Positions 13,562-24,287 are shown, counted from the first letter of the stretch. The stretch is 64,000 bases of DNA from Acidobacteriota bacterium (GCA_021813745.1 JAKAJO010000134.1:62001-126000); one strand, 5' to 3'. The notes: generated by a model from the sequence alone, not told the origin. Translations and numbers: made by a program.

Positions 13562-15949
13562 ATGAAAATGACAACCAGATTCCTTATGCCCGCCATTGGT
13601 GCTCTTTGCCTCGCAGTTCTCTTACCGGGTGTATTCGCCGGCAGCCAGGAGAGCCCTCATCCGAATCCGCAACTGATCTCCAGGGAGGTCAATGCGCGCG
13701 TGGATGCGCTGCTGAAGAAGATGACGCTGGAGGAAAAGGTTGGACAGCTCGTCCAGTTCTCGGCTGGTTTTGCCACCGGACCCTCCGCCTCCAAGCTCAC
13801 CTACGACGAGCTTGTGGCGCAAGGCAAGGTTGGATCCTTGTTCAACGTGGTCGGAGCCGACAAAACAAATCACTTCCAGCACATCGCAATGGAGCAGTCG
13901 CGGCTGCATATTCCGCTGATCTTCGGCCTGGATGTGATTCACGGCTTTCATACCACCTTTCCGATTCCACTGGCGATCGCTGCAAGCTGGGATACGAATG
14001 CCGCGGAAACCGTGGCGCGCACAGGAGCGGAGGAGGCGCGAGCGGATGGCATTGACTGGGTCTTTTCACCCATGGTCGATATTTCTCGCGATCCGCGTTG
14101 GGGGCGCATCGTCGAATCAAATGGTGAGGATCCTTATCTGAGCTCTGCGATGGCGCGAGCGTGGGTCAAGGGATACCAGCAGGACGACCTTTCGCGACCC
14201 GATTCTGTCGCGGCATGCGTCAAGCACTATGCCGCGTATGGCGCAGCCATCGCGGGGCGCGACTACAACGCAACCGACATGAGCGAGATCACGCTACGCC
14301 AGGTCTACCTGCCCCCGTATGAGGCAGCGGTCAAGGCGGGAGTGGCCACGGTCATGAGTTCCTTCAATTCCATTAACGGAGTCCCCGCAACGGCGAATCC
14401 ATTTACATTGACGCAGGTGCTGCGTAAGGAATGGGGCTTTGACGGCTTCGTGGTCTCCGACTGGGGGGCCGTGGCCGAGTTGCTGAATCACGCCATTGGA
14501 GCAAACGGCGCCACGGTGGCACGCAAGGCGCTGGAAGCCGGTGTGGATATGGACATGGAGGGCAACCTGTATGCAACGACTGTCGTTGAGCAGGTGCGCT
14601 CCGGCCAGATTCCCGAGAGCGTTGTGGATGAAGCAGTGCGAAGGATTTTGCGCGTGAAGTTTGCTTTGGGCCTCTTTGATCATCCCTATACCCAGCCCGG
14701 ACCTGCTTACGTGGCAACCCCTGCGCGGCGTGCGATTGCGCGCAAAGTGGCCGACGAGACGATGGTGCTTCTCAAGAATGACCCGGTGGAGGGCGTCGGC
14801 GCGTTATTGCCGATTTCGGCCAAAGCGAAGAAGGTCGCTTTGATTGGCCCCATGGCGAATGATCCGCAGGATCTGATCGGTGCCTGGTCTGCCGGCAATC
14901 CAAATGATGTCATCACCCTGAAGCAGGCTTTGCAGGAACGCCTTGGTGACCGGCTTCTGTTTGCCGAGGGTTGCGGATTGCTCGCGGGCAAGGACGAGAA
15001 CATCCTGAAACACATCATGCATGGAGGAACGGCCGCGGCTGCGGAAGGTGAGCCTTTGCCCGATGATGACAAGACCATTGCCGATGCGGTTGCCACGGCA
15101 AAGCAGGCCGATGTGGCGATTCTCGCGCTGGGCGAACCCACGCAGTGGATGGAAGGCGAAGCATCAAGCCGCGTCCGCCTTGGTTTCACAGGTTCACAAG
15201 AAAGGCTTCTTGAGGCAGTGGTGGCAACAGGGAAACCGGTCGTGCTGGTGGTCTTGGCTGGGCGTCCACTGGAACTGACCTGGGCAGCGGCGCATGTGCC
15301 GGCCATTCTGGAGGCGTGGAGCCCCGGCATCGAAGCCGGACCGGCTGTGATGGACGTACTATTTGGCGATGTGAACCCGTCCGGAAAGCTGCCAGCCAGT
15401 TTACCGCGTGCAGTGGGGCAGGAGCCGCTCTATTACGCGCAGATGCCGACGGGGCGTCCCGCGCACGGCGACCTGAGTCACATGCCGTACAACTCGGAAG
15501 AGAAATTCATGTCGCGCTATGTGGATGAACGGAACTCCGCGCTCTTCCCCTTTGGATGGGGGCTGAGCTATACGCGCTTTCGCTACTCCACGCCAACTGT
15601 GAGCCGCTCTGAAGTGCCGCTGCGTACGATCCTGAAAGATCACGGGCCTGCGCTGACCGTCGGGGTGGACGTGACCAATACCGGAAGTGTCGCAGGTGCA
15701 GAGGTGGTGCAGCTTTACATCCGTGACACGGTGGCAAGCGTAGAACAGCCTGTGCGCGAGTTGAAAGGCTTTGCGCGTGTGTCGCTGGCACCGGGTGAAA
15801 CGAAGCACATTACCTTCCCCCTCGGCTTTGACGAACTGAGCTTTTATAACGCGGCCGTGCAGAAGACGGTCGAGCCCACCACCTTTGATGTCTGGGTGGG
15901 TGGCAGCTCTCTGGCTACGGAGGAGACAAGCTTCAAAGTTGTGCAGTAA
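13562..15949 (+). CDS. Secreted glycoside hydrolase family 3 beta-glucosidase (first of two)
   Basis: A 795-residue GH3 enzyme of the BglX type that releases terminal beta-linked sugars from oligosaccharides, probably in the periplasm. A signal peptide (TTRFLMPAIGALCLAVLLPGVFAG) is followed by the TIM barrel (MTLEEKVGQLVQFSAG, DVIHGFHTTFPIPLA, VFSPMVDISRDPRWGRIVESNGEDPYL, CVKHYAAYG). The nucleophile Asp is in GFVVSDWGAV (about residue 300). The (alpha/beta)6 domain and a fibronectin-III-like tail (VDVTNTGSVAGAEVVQLYIRD) complete it. The LacI gene lies convergent right after it. A possible AAAC-G-GTTT half-site palindrome (13538-13546) sits just upstream. Confidence 0.95.
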   Translation: MKMTTRFLMPAIGALCLAVLLPGVFAGSQESPHPNPQLISREVNARVDALLKKMTLEEKVGQLVQFSAGFATGPSASKLTYDELVAQGKVGSLFNVVGADKTNHFQHIAMEQSRLHIPLIFGLDVIHGFHTTFPIPLAIAASWDTNAAETVARTGAEEARADGIDWVFSPMVDISRDPRWGRIVESNGEDPYLSSAMARAWVKGYQQDDLSRPDSVAACVKHYAAYGAAIAGRDYNATDMSEITLRQVYLPPYEAAVKAGVATVMSSFNSINGVPATANPFTLTQVLRKEWGFDGFVVSDWGAVAELLNHAIGANGATVARKALEAGVDMDMEGNLYATTVVEQVRSGQIPESVVDEAVRRILRVKFALGLFDHPYTQPGPAYVATPARRAIARKVADETMVLLKNDPVEGVGALLPISAKAKKVALIGPMANDPQDLIGAWSAGNPNDVITLKQALQERLGDRLLFAEGCGLLAGKDENILKHIMHGGTAAAAEGEPLPDDDKTIADAVATAKQADVAILALGEPTQWMEGEASSRVRLGFTGSQERLLEAVVATGKPVVLVVLAGRPLELTWAAAHVPAILEAWSPGIEAGPAVMDVLFGDVNPSGKLPASLPRAVGQEPLYYAQMPTGRPAHGDLSHMPYNSEEKFMSRYVDERNSALFPFGWGLSYTRFRYSTPTVSRSEVPLRTILKDHGPALTVGVDVTNTGSVAGAEVVQLYIRDTVASVEQPVRELKGFARVSLAPGETKHITFPLGFDELSFYNAAVQKTVEPTTFDVWVGGSSLATEETSFKVVQ

Positions 15950-15955
15950 GGAAAG

Positions 15956-15996
15956 GGGCCGCAATCCGAAACGCATCGCGATTGGCTTAGCGGCCC
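15956..15996. terminator. Hairpin between convergent GH3 and lacI-type gene
   Basis: GGGCCGC and GCGGCCC pair around a loop that contains a second stem (AATC with GATT). It starts seven bases after the GH3 stop and overlaps the last codons of the opposite gene. It has no long T-run; probably a compact bidirectional terminator. Confidence 0.5.
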
Positions 15997-17051
15997 GGCT
16001 GAACCTCGCACGTCGATTCGCGTACAATCAGCTCCGGTTCCACGATCAGGTCCTCGGACTTGGCACCACGTTGCGCGATGAGCTTCAGCAGCTGGCGACT
16101 TGCCAGCGCTCCCATATGTTGCAAAGGCTGACGAAGGGTGGTTAATCCTGGCAGGTGGTAGGCCGCAGAGGGAATGTCGTCAAAGCCAACGACGGAGATG
16201 TCTTGGGGGATACGCAGGCCAGCTTCATGGAAAGCGCGCATCGCGCCCAGCGCCGTCAAGTCGTTGAAGGTCAGCAACGCCGTGAAAGAGAGCCCGTGGC
16301 TCAACAGAGTTTTGGCGGCGCGATAGCCTTCTTCAGGAGTTGCCTGCTCCCGTAATGAGGTTTGCGCCTGAAGTTGGATCACGAGCTTTGGGTTAACTTG
16401 CATTCCATGGGCCTCAAAGGAATCGACGATCCCGTTCCATCGTTCCTGGCTGGCCGGCCGCCATGCATGTCCTTTGATGACTGCAATCCGCCGATGGCCG
16501 AGTCCGATGACATGTTCCGCTCCTGCGCGCGCTCCGCGGTAGTTGTCGAGCAACACACGCGTCGTTTCCCCAACTGCGGGATAGCCGCCGATCGAAACAC
16601 TGGGAAGCCCGAGTGGCTCCTCTAGGGGAGTATTCAGCAGGATGACACCTTCCACAGCCCGCTGCTCAAGACGGCGCAGATACTCGCGGATGCGTTGCTT
16701 ATCTCCGTGATGAATGGCGAGAAAGACCGCGTAGTTCTGATCAAAGAGAACCTCATCCACACCGCCGAGTACTGCGGTTGAGTAACCTTCGCCGATGGCC
16801 GGCAACAGGATGGCAACGGTGAAGCTTCGGTTCGAGGAAAGATACTTCGCATACAGGTTGGGCCGATAATCAAGCTCCTGTGCAGCTCGAAGCACACGAT
16901 CCTTTGTCTCCTGTGGGATGGCCTTTGCCAGGGGCGCGTCGTTGAGCACCAGCGAAACGGTGCTGGGATGAAGCCCGAGACGAGCAGCGAGCTCTTTCTG
17001 CGTAATCCGCGGACGCAGTGGGGCGGCGCTGCGATCAAGCTTTCTGACCAT
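15987..17051 (-). CDS. LacI-family transcriptional regulator
   Basis: A 354-residue DNA-binding repressor-type protein. The N-terminal helix-turn-helix is RITQKELAARLGLHPSTVSLVLNDAPLAKAIPQETKDRVLRAAQELDYRPN (about 15-65), followed by a sugar-binding periplasmic-protein-like core (FTVAILLPAIGEGYSTAVLGGV, then ITQ..VVGFDDIPSAAYHLPGLTTLRQPLQHMGALAS). The ligand is unknown but the neighbours (GH3 and GH79 enzymes) suggest a sugar or uronide. I chose ATG 17051 because the DNA-binding domain starts there; GGAGAG lies eight or nine bases upstream. GATCATGATC, a perfect 10-bp palindrome, sits 36 bases before the start and may be an autoregulatory site. Confidence 0.93.
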   Translation of the reverse strand: MVRKLDRSAAPLRPRITQKELAARLGLHPSTVSLVLNDAPLAKAIPQETKDRVLRAAQELDYRPNLYAKYLSSNRSFTVAILLPAIGEGYSTAVLGGVDEVLFDQNYAVFLAIHHGDKQRIREYLRRLEQRAVEGVILLNTPLEEPLGLPSVSIGGYPAVGETTRVLLDNYRGARAGAEHVIGLGHRRIAVIKGHAWRPASQERWNGIVDSFEAHGMQVNPKLVIQLQAQTSLREQATPEEGYRAAKTLLSHGLSFTALLTFNDLTALGAMRAFHEAGLRIPQDISVVGFDDIPSAAYHLPGLTTLRQPLQHMGALASRQLLKLIAQRGAKSEDLIVEPELIVRESTCEVQPGR

Positions 17052-17173
17052 TGTGGAATCTCTCCGGCACAACCTGCGCACCCTGCGATCATGATCTCTT
17101 GCGTGATGCACAGGCTGCACAGGTTCAGTCGCCCCGTGAAGGATAGGGGATCCTGCACGGGCATGAATCAAAC

Positions 17174-18781
17174 TCAGTGGCAGGCCTGGTTCGACGCTCC
17201 CGGTATCTCCACAAAGGTGATGCTCGTTGGAGGCAGCGACATCTTTCCGGCGCGAGTCGATTCTCCATTCAAAGCAGGCAGATCCCCGTTTGCAGTCAAA
17301 GCCAGGTTCTTCCCGTTGAGCCGAACTGCAGTACCAAGCAGATCGGGTGCCGTCAGTTGGTAGCGCGATGAAGCGAGAGGCACGGCAATTTGACGCGACT
17401 CGGCCTTGTCCGTATTTAGCACTAGCAATGCCACTCCGCCTGGATGATGCCGCAGGCAATGCGCGTAGACATAGAGATTGGGCGTTGACGTGGAACCAGC
17501 ATCGAGCACCGTGGTGCCCATCAGTCTGCGCCAAAGCACAGCCGACCAGTAATTCGCCCGCGGCTGCAGCGTTGCCTCATCCAGAAGGCCGTAATCGCTC
17601 GCGTCGAGCGTATTGTGGATGACGACCTTTACTCCCAGCTTGGCAAGAATACCGAGCTGATTGAGATATCGGAAACTGTCAACGAAATCGCCAGCCCAGG
17701 GATTGCCGCCACAGGCGGTTTCAGCCGTTTCTGTGTTCCAGATCGGCGTGCCCGGCACAAAGCGATCGCGCAGCTTCGCGTAGAACTCCTCTTCATGCGC
17801 CGTGGCCATCAACCATTCTTCTGAGAGCGCATGATCCGGAGACGTCTTTGCTGCCGCTCCCATCATTGCCGAGCAGCGCTGCGAGACACCGCCATAGAAG
17901 TGGTACGCAAAGACATCCAGCCCGGGGCCCTCCGCCGCAAGCATGTCCTCGGTGCGGATCAACTTCATCGAAGGCGGCTGTTGACCGAGCGAGCCGCCTT
18001 CGCCAACCGAGTCGGGCCCGATAATTTTCGCCCCGGGAGCGGCCTTTTTGATAAACGCTGTGAAGATCTTGAAGTCGCGTCCGTACTGTGCGGCGTCGTA
18101 GCCCTTCGGTGCGCCACCCATCGTCGCAAATGTTGGCTCGTTGAAGTACTCCACTCCAGCGATATGCCCTCCAACGGCTTTGGTGTAATCCAGCACCTTG
18201 GCTGCCTCCGACGGAGTCCATTCTCCTTGAGCGTTGCGCACTCCTGGACTGATGGCGAAAGACGTGATGATCTCGTCATTCACAGCACTGGCAAAATCAA
18301 GCACACCGCGCCACTCTTTGCGCGTCAGAACATCGCCGAATCCCGCGGGTGGCTTGGACGGCGCCGGGCCGTCAGAATCATCAAAGTACGTCGAGTTGGC
18401 CCAGGTTCCGCTCACGCGCACATAGGCAGGGCTCAAGGCCGCGGCCAGCTTGCGCAACTCCGGACTGGAGAGGTCTACAGGCGCGCGATAGCGATAAAGC
18501 GACGGGTTCATGCCACCCGGCGTGCTGGCCGGTCTTGTGTCAGCAACTGCGGCGGGGCCGGTCTTCGCTTGCTTGTAGGGGGCCCAGAAACGTCCACCCG
18601 TCACTTCGACCATTTCAATGTTGTAAGACTGGTAGCGCTCGCTCACAGTGCCAATGCTCGGCAACTTGCCCGGCGCGATTGCGATCGGGCCTGCGGATTG
18701 TGCCAAAGATAGAGCTCCCGCTGAGAGAAGCAAAACCGCCGCACTCGCGCTGCAGCGCCTTAGGGTCTGGTGAGTCATCAT
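17174..18781 (-). CDS. Secreted GH79 heparanase-like glycosidase
   Basis: A 535-residue exported enzyme of the heparanase/beta-glucuronidase family GH79, expected to cut beta-linked uronic acids from glycans. Signal peptide: SASAAVLLLSAGALSLAQSA. The acid/base Glu is in GVEYFNEP (Glu215) and the likely nucleophile is in PIWNTETA (Glu351). The stretch GDFVDSFRYLNQLGILAKLGVKVVIHNTLDASDYGLL is a family hallmark. A beta-sandwich (YVYAHCLRHHPGGVALLVLN...) ends the protein. I chose ATG 18781 (AGGATGG upstream); 18814 is an alternative. GH79 beta-glucuronidase has been described from Acidobacterium capsulatum (established knowledge), which fits the host inference. The LacI regulator gene is downstream on the same strand. 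Confidence 0.88.
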   Translation of the reverse strand: MMTHQTLRRCSASAAVLLLSAGALSLAQSAGPIAIAPGKLPSIGTVSERYQSYNIEMVEVTGGRFWAPYKQAKTGPAAVADTRPASTPGGMNPSLYRYRAPVDLSSPELRKLAAALSPAYVRVSGTWANSTYFDDSDGPAPSKPPAGFGDVLTRKEWRGVLDFASAVNDEIITSFAISPGVRNAQGEWTPSEAAKVLDYTKAVGGHIAGVEYFNEPTFATMGGAPKGYDAAQYGRDFKIFTAFIKKAAPGAKIIGPDSVGEGGSLGQQPPSMKLIRTEDMLAAEGPGLDVFAYHFYGGVSQRCSAMMGAAAKTSPDHALSEEWLMATAHEEEFYAKLRDRFVPGTPIWNTETAETACGGNPWAGDFVDSFRYLNQLGILAKLGVKVVIHNTLDASDYGLLDEATLQPRANYWSAVLWRRLMGTTVLDAGSTSTPNLYVYAHCLRHHPGGVALLVLNTDKAESRQIAVPLASSRYQLTAPDLLGTAVRLNGKNLALTANGDLPALNGESTRAGKMSLPPTSITFVEIPGASNQACH

Positions 18782-19206
18782 GATTCCATCCTGCATGCTG
18801 CGTAATGAATTCATTTCTTCATATTCAAGCGATTGAATAGATATGTACGTTATCTTGGTCTCCATCTCGCCGATTGTCAAGAGGATTCTTTGTGGAGTAT
18901 GCGACGGATCAGAAGCGAGGCGTCCGCAAGGACGCAATCGGCTTCGAAACCAGAGAGGGCTCACGGCTGTGCAGGTTGATCGCATCGCGACGCAGGGCAT
19001 CGTCCGATACGAACGCAAGTCTCCAACCCATCCAGATCGAATGAGATAATAGGTGTGACGTTCTGCTTCATCTCTGGTTCAGTGCATGCCTGCTCCGGCT
19101 CGCGAAGAGCACAGCCCCAACGAGCGCATTCCCCGCTTCCTTCTCAGATTGCAGGGCTCGACGACAGAGCAGATTGCAGGCCGCCAGTGACGGAAAAGTG
19201 ACCGTG
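18782..19206. other. Divergent 425-base spacer between GH79 gene and metH
   Basis: This region must hold promoters for both genes. It contains the 18822-18839 palindrome on the GH79 side, a 6-bp stem with a GCAA (GNRA) tetraloop at 18920-18935 (GCGTCC/GGACGC), and GAGATAATAG near 19043, which could be a -10 element leaving a metH leader of about 150 bases. I looked for SAM, SAH and cobalamin riboswitch cores there and found none I could support. Confidence 0.4.
18822..18839. promoter_or_regulatory. Operator-like palindrome upstream of GH79 gene
   Basis: TATTCAA-GCGA-TTGAATA has perfect 7-base arms. It ends about 40 bases before the GH79 start, a typical place for repression. The size and a central CG fit a LacI-family site, and a LacI-family gene is the next gene along, so it is the best candidate for that regulator. 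Confidence 0.5.
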
Positions 19207-22200
19207 ATGAGCAACCGATCGAACAATCCACTGAGCAAGATCCTCAATAGTCGTATCGCCATTCTCGACGGCGCCATGGGAACTACCATCCGCACCTATG
19301 GCATGAGAGAAGCGGACATTCGCGGCACGCGCTTCAAGGATGCTCCCAAGGAACTGCTCAACAATGGCGATCTATTCGTACTGACCCAGCCGGGGATGAT
19401 TGGCGATATCCACCGCCGGTTTCTTGAGGCGGGTGCGGACATCATCGAGACCAATACCTTTGGCGCCACCACCATTGCGCAAAGCGAGTTTTTTGTTGAG
19501 GACCCGCGGGAACAGGGCGGCAGAAAGGATCCAGACTTCTATCAGCGAGTCGTCGATGATTCCTTCCTGAAGAATCTGGCATGGGAGATCAACGAGCGTT
19601 CCGCGCAGATTTGCCGTGAATGGGCAGATCGTGTGGCGAGCGAGACCGGACAGCCGCGCTTTGTGGCCGGTTCCATCGGTCCATTGACGGTTTCGCTCTC
19701 CAACTCACCCGATGCTGACGATCCCGCCTTTCGCGTGGTGACCTTTGACCAGGTGCGCACGGTCTACAAGGAGCAGGTACGCGCGCTCATCGCCGGTGGT
19801 TCGGATCTGCTGCTGGTAGAGACCATCTTCGACTCGCTGAATGCGAAGGCGGCACTGGTTGCCATTCAAGAAGTCTTCCATGAAGATGGCCTGACCGCAG
19901 CGGGACGCGAATTACCGATGATGATCTCGGCCGCAGTCGGACGCGGCGGTGAGACGATGATCTCCGCGCAGACGATTGAAGCCTTCTGGAATGCGGTCAA
20001 ACACGTGAAGCCATTTTCCGTGGGTCTGAACTGCTCGCTTGGACCTGACCTGATGTATCCGTTCCTTGCGGAGCTGGCGGAGAAGTCTGATACGGCCATC
20101 TCGTGTTATCCCAATGCTGGCCTGCCAAATCCTCTGTCGCCAACGGGATTTGATCTTGGGCCGGACGAAATGGCGCAGCGCCTTACCGAGTTTGCGCGCG
20201 GCGGTCTCATCAATATTGCCGGCGGATGTTGCGGGAACACCCCGGAGCATATTTCAGCCATTGCGAAGTCGCTTCATGGAAAGCCGCAGCGCGAACGCCG
20301 TGCGACCTCGATTGGCACCGAGCAGAGTACGGTGCCGGCTTCAGAGTTCCGTCCGCTACGGCTCTCCGGGTCGCAGCCGTTTACCCAGCAGCAAGGCGTC
20401 TTCATCATGATTGGCGAACGTACCAACGTGGCCGGCTCGCCAAAATTCGCCAAGCTCATCAAAGAAGGCAAGTATGAAGAGGGCGTGAGCATAGCGCGTC
20501 AGCAGGTGGAGAACGGCGCCAACGTGATCGACATCTGCATGGACGAAGGCATGATTGATGGTGTCGCGGCGATGACGCGCTTCCTGCACCTGCTGGCCAG
20601 CGAGCCGGAAGTGGCAAAAGCGCCCTTCATGATTGATTCGTCGAAATGGGAGGTGATCGAGGCAGGCTTAAAGTGTCTGCAGGGCAAGGGAATCGTCAAC
20701 TCTATTTCGCTCAAGGAGGGCGAAGAGCGATTCCGCCAGAATGCGGCGACGATTCTCAAGTATGGCGCGGCTGCGGTTGTCATGGCCTTCGATGAACAGG
20801 GGCAGGCTGCAACCTACGAGGATCGAATTCGAATCTGCGAACGCGCCTACCGCATTCTTGTTGACGAAGTCGGCTTTGCGCCGGAAGACATCATCTTCGA
20901 CCCCAACATTCTCACCGTCGCCACGGGCATGGAGGAGCACAACAATTATGCCGTGGACTTTATCCGTGCCACCCGTTGGATCAAGGAAAACCTGCCGCAC
21001 GCAAAGGTGAGCGGCGGCGTTTCAAATATCTCCTTCAGCTATCGCGGGAATAACAAAGTGCGCGAGGCGATGCACGCAGCATTCCTTTATCACGCCATCG
21101 CCGCCGGCCTGGATATGGGTATCGTGAATGCCGGCATGCTTGAGGTTTACGAGGAGATTGAACCGGAACTGAAGACGCTTGTTGAAGATGTGCTGCTCAA
21201 CCGGCGCCCGGATGCCACAGAGCGACTGATTGAGTTTGGCGAAGCGCTCAAGACAAAGGATGCTGGAGCCGCAGCGACGGAGAAAAAGGCGGAGGAGTGG
21301 CGCAGCGGAAGTGTTGAAGAACGCCTCGCTCATGCTCTGGTCAAGGGCATCGATACCTACATCGATGTGGATACTGAAGAGGCGCGGGCGAAGCTCGGCA
21401 GGCCGCTCGCCGTGATCGAAGGTCCGCTGATGGACGGCATGGGCGTGGTTGGCGATCTTTTTGGCGCAGGCAAGATGTTTCTACCGCAGGTCGTCAAATC
21501 GGCTCGGGTGATGAAGAAGGCTGTTGCGTACCTGACTCCGTTTATGGAAGCCGAAAAAGCGGCTATGGCTGCGGCCGGGCAGGAGGTTCGCACGCAGGGC
21601 AAGATTGTGCTCGCCACGGTGAAGGGCGATGTGCACGACATCGGGAAAAATATTGTGGGCGTGGTGCTGGCTTGCAATAACTATGAGGTAATCGACCTTG
21701 GCGTGATGGTGCCTGCGGAGAAGATTCTTGAGCGGGCGCGACAGGAGAATGCGGATGTCATCGGATTGAGCGGCCTCATCACGCCGTCGCTTGACGAGAT
21801 GGTGCACGTGGCGCGCGAAATGGAGCGGATGGGCTTCAAGCTGCCCCTGCTGATTGGCGGCGCAACCACGAGCCGAGCACACACTGCGATCAAGATTGCA
21901 CCCCACTATAGCGAGCCTGTAGTGCATGTGCTCGACGCGAGCCGAGCCGTTCCCGTAACGACGACCCTTCTGAGTCAGGAGGGCAAAGAACAGTTCGTTA
22001 CGCAACTCCACATGGAGTACGACAGACTGCGCAGGATGCATTCCGCACCGCAGCAGAAGACAGTGGATATCGAAACAGCGCGGAGACGGCGCACCGCGAT
22101 TCATTGGCGCGCCGAGGATATTGCCGTGCCTTCATTCACGGGAATCCGCGTACTGGATGATTTCCCCCTCGCAACCCTGCGCGAGTACATTGACTGGACT

Positions 22201-23043
22201 CCGTTCTTTCACACCTGGGAGATGAAAGGCGTCTATCCGCGCATTCTGGATGATCCAGAGAAAGGCGCGCAAGCTCGCCAGCTCTTTCAGGAGGCTAATG
22301 TCCTGCTCGACCAGATCATCGGGCAGAAGCTTCTGCTTGCGCGCGGCGTGTATGGGTTCTTCCCTGCGAATGCGGTGGGGGACGATGTGGAGCTTTTTAC
22401 AGACGCATCCCGCACACAGGTCCTTCAGCGATTTCACTTCCTGCGGCAGCAGGCCAATCGGGAGGGCAATGAGCCTTGCCGCTCTCTGGCAGACTTTATT
22501 GCACCCAAGGAGACCGGGCTGCACGACTTCATCGGCGCCTTCGCCGTCACAAGCGGAATAGGGCTGAAGGAACTGCGCGAGAGCTTTCGCGCCCGGCATG
22601 ACGATTACAACGCAATCATGGCGGAGGCCCTCGCCGATCGCCTGGCCGAGGCATTTGCCGAGTGTCTGCACAAGCAGGCGCGTGATGCGTGGGGCTACGG
22701 CCGTGCCGAGAACTTCACTCCTGCCGAGTTGGTGCAGGAAAAGTATCGCGGGATCCGTCCTGCGCCCGGCTACCCAGCCTGTCCCGATCACACGGAGAAG
22801 GGAACGCTGTGGCGCCTGCTCGACGTTGAGAAGAATACCGGCATCCAGCTTACGGAATCCTTTGCCATGTGGCCGGGGTCGAGTGTCAGCGGGCTCTACT
22901 TCGCGCACCCGGAGTCGCGCTACTTCACGCTGGGTAAGATTGATCGCGACCAGGTGGAAGACTATCGCGTGCGCAAAGGCTTTTCGATGGCTGAAGCAGA
23001 GCGTTGGCTCAGCCAGAACCTGAACTACAACCCCGCGTCGTGA
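19207..23043 (+). CDS. metH: Cobalamin-dependent methionine synthase
   Basis: A 1278-residue MetH transferring the methyl group of 5-methyltetrahydrofolate to homocysteine through methylcobalamin. All modules are seen. The homocysteine domain starts [14 protein letters not shown] and carries its zinc cysteines in [15 protein letters not shown]. The folate domain has [14 protein letters not shown] and [15 protein letters not shown]. The cobalamin domain has the DxHxxG motif GDVHDIGKN with the cobalt-ligand His810. The reactivation domain ends with [30 protein letters not shown]. The ATG at 19207 is preferred; a GTG at 19204 and a TTG at 19174 are in frame. It is a single gene, divergent from the GH79 gene. 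Confidence 0.97.
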   Translation: MSNRSNNPLSKILNSRIAILDGAMGTTIRTYGMREADIRGTRFKDAPKELLNNGDLFVLTQPGMIGDIHRRFLEAGADIIETNTFGATTIAQSEFFVEDPREQGGRKDPDFYQRVVDDSFLKNLAWEINERSAQICREWADRVASETGQPRFVAGSIGPLTVSLSNSPDADDPAFRVVTFDQVRTVYKEQVRALIAGGSDLLLVETIFDSLNAKAALVAIQEVFHEDGLTAAGRELPMMISAAVGRGGETMISAQTIEAFWNAVKHVKPFSVGLNCSLGPDLMYPFLAELAEKSDTAISCYPNAGLPNPLSPTGFDLGPDEMAQRLTEFARGGLINIAGGCCGNTPEHISAIAKSLHGKPQRERRATSIGTEQSTVPASEFRPLRLSGSQPFTQQQGVFIMIGERTNVAGSPKFAKLIKEGKYEEGVSIARQQVENGANVIDICMDEGMIDGVAAMTRFLHLLASEPEVAKAPFMIDSSKWEVIEAGLKCLQGKGIVNSISLKEGEERFRQNAATILKYGAAAVVMAFDEQGQAATYEDRIRICERAYRILVDEVGFAPEDIIFDPNILTVATGMEEHNNYAVDFIRATRWIKENLPHAKVSGGVSNISFSYRGNNKVREAMHAAFLYHAIAAGLDMGIVNAGMLEVYEEIEPELKTLVEDVLLNRRPDATERLIEFGEALKTKDAGAAATEKKAEEWRSGSVEERLAHALVKGIDTYIDVDTEEARAKLGRPLAVIEGPLMDGMGVVGDLFGAGKMFLPQVVKSARVMKKAVAYLTPFMEAEKAAMAAAGQEVRTQGKIVLATVKGDVHDIGKNIVGVVLACNNYEVIDLGVMVPAEKILERARQENADVIGLSGLITPSLDEMVHVAREMERMGFKLPLLIGGATTSRAHTAIKIAPHYSEPVVHVLDASRAVPVTTTLLSQEGKEQFVTQLHMEYDRLRRMHSAPQQKTVDIETARRRRTAIHWRAEDIAVPSFTGIRVLDDFPLATLREYIDWTPFFHTWEMKGVYPRILDDPEKGAQARQLFQEANVLLDQIIGQKLLLARGVYGFFPANAVGDDVELFTDASRTQVLQRFHFLRQQANREGNEPCRSLADFIAPKETGLHDFIGAFAVTSGIGLKELRESFRARHDDYNAIMAEALADRLAEAFAECLHKQARDAWGYGRAENFTPAELVQEKYRGIRPAPGYPACPDHTEKGTLWRLLDVEKNTGIQLTESFAMWPGSSVSGLYFAHPESRYFTLGKIDRDQVEDYRVRKGFSMAEAERWLSQNLNYNPAS

Positions 23044-23111
23044 TGTCCCGATAGCGCGCCGTGTCTATCTTGTTCTAGACTTGCACCGTCATGAAGGGCG
23101 TGGGGACAATC

Positions 23112-24287
23112 ATGCAATCAAACGGAACAAGGAAGAATGAACTCTGCGCAAGACCTGCGATTCGCTTCAGGCATGCGATGCGATGCGTACTTGCCTCATG
23201 TCTGCTGGTTGCGGCGCAAGCAGGATGCAGCGGCGCAACAGGATCCAGCGCTGCATCAGGCGCAGCCAATATGCAATCTCCCATCATCTCGACCATGCCG
23301 GCGCAGAACGGAGCGCTGGTCGTCACGCTGAGTGACGGCGCAAAGCCGGCGGCGATTTACTACACATTGGATGGAACCACCCCAACCTCGAACTCGTCGC
23401 AATATTCTGGTCCGTTTCTCCTGGATTCAAACGCCACGATCAAAGCAATTGCGGCCGGCGCGAATGGAGAAGTAAGTGCGGTCGTAAGTCAAAGCATTCA
23501 GCTGAACATTCCCTCAGGTACGCTCGTGTGGTCCGACGAATTCACAAACGCAACAGGAGCAGTTGCGCAGCCGAACCCGCAGGTGTGGACGTATGACACG
23601 GGAAGCGGCGGCTTTGGCAACAATGAACTGGAAACTTATTGTGCGTGGGGATCTTCCGCCGCACCTTGTGACTCGGCTCAACCCAACGCCTATGTCGGCA
23701 CGGACGGCTACTTGCACATTGCTGCGCGCGAGCCCTCGCCCGGCGTCTACACCTCGGCGCGTCTCAAGACCGAAGGGCTATTCAACCTCCAATACGGGCG
23801 CATTGAAGTGCGCGCCCAGGTGCCTGAGGCGCAAGGCTTCTGGCCTGCATTCTGGCTGCTCGGTTCCAACGTTGAGAAAGTGAACTGGCCGGCATGCGGC
23901 GAGCAGGACGTTCTGGAGCGCGTGAACGCCGCAGCAAGCCCGGACTGGAATGAGGGTTCGATCCACGGCACTGGCTTCACGGGAACAAATCTTGGAACGC
24001 GTTTCTTCTTTCCAGCAGGCCAGACGGCGGCGGGCTGGCATACCTACGGGATGATCTGGACGCCGGGCAGCGTGGCCTATTACGTGGATGATCCTGCGCA
24101 CCCCTACGTGACCTACACCAGGTCCAGCATCGCGGGGCTCAGCGGCTCCGTCTGGCCGTTCGACTCGGGTAGCAACTTCATGATTCTGAATCTGGCTGTG
24201 GGAGGCTCGTGGCCGGGAAGCCCGAATGCTTCGACTCCATTCCCCTCGGAGTTCCTGATCGACTATGTCCGTGTCTACAAAAACTAA
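23112..24287 (+). CDS. GH16 endo-beta-glucanase-type lipoprotein with chitobiase-like domain
   Basis: About 391 residues. A signal sequence (MRCVLASCLLVAAQ) ends in a lipobox-like AGC (Cys39), so it is probably lipid-anchored. Residues about 60-135 resemble the chitobiase C-terminal/CHB_HEX_C_1 fold (GAKPAAIYYTLDGTTPTSNSSQYSGPFLLDSNATIKAIAAGANGEVSAV). The C-terminal two thirds are a GH16 jelly-roll. The catalytic ExDxxE motif is seen in CGEQDVLERVN, after RIEVRAQVPEAQGFWPAFWLLG. GH16 enzymes cleave laminarin-, lichenan- or agar-type glucans or galactans; the substrate is not clear. ATG 23112 has a GGGGA six bases upstream; ATG 23091 is also in frame. Confidence 0.9.
   Translation: MQSNGTRKNELCARPAIRFRHAMRCVLASCLLVAAQAGCSGATGSSAASGAANMQSPIISTMPAQNGALVVTLSDGAKPAAIYYTLDGTTPTSNSSQYSGPFLLDSNATIKAIAAGANGEVSAVVSQSIQLNIPSGTLVWSDEFTNATGAVAQPNPQVWTYDTGSGGFGNNELETYCAWGSSAAPCDSAQPNAYVGTDGYLHIAAREPSPGVYTSARLKTEGLFNLQYGRIEVRAQVPEAQGFWPAFWLLGSNVEKVNWPACGEQDVLERVNAAASPDWNEGSIHGTGFTGTNLGTRFFFPAGQTAAGWHTYGMIWTPGSVAYYVDDPAHPYVTYTRSSIAGLSGSVWPFDSGSNFMILNLAVGGSWPGSPNASTPFPSEFLIDYVRVYKN

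Noticed and set aside
19040-19206. SAM, SAH or B12 riboswitch before metH
   Set aside because: I looked for the conserved cores and did not find them; only a generic hairpin is present.
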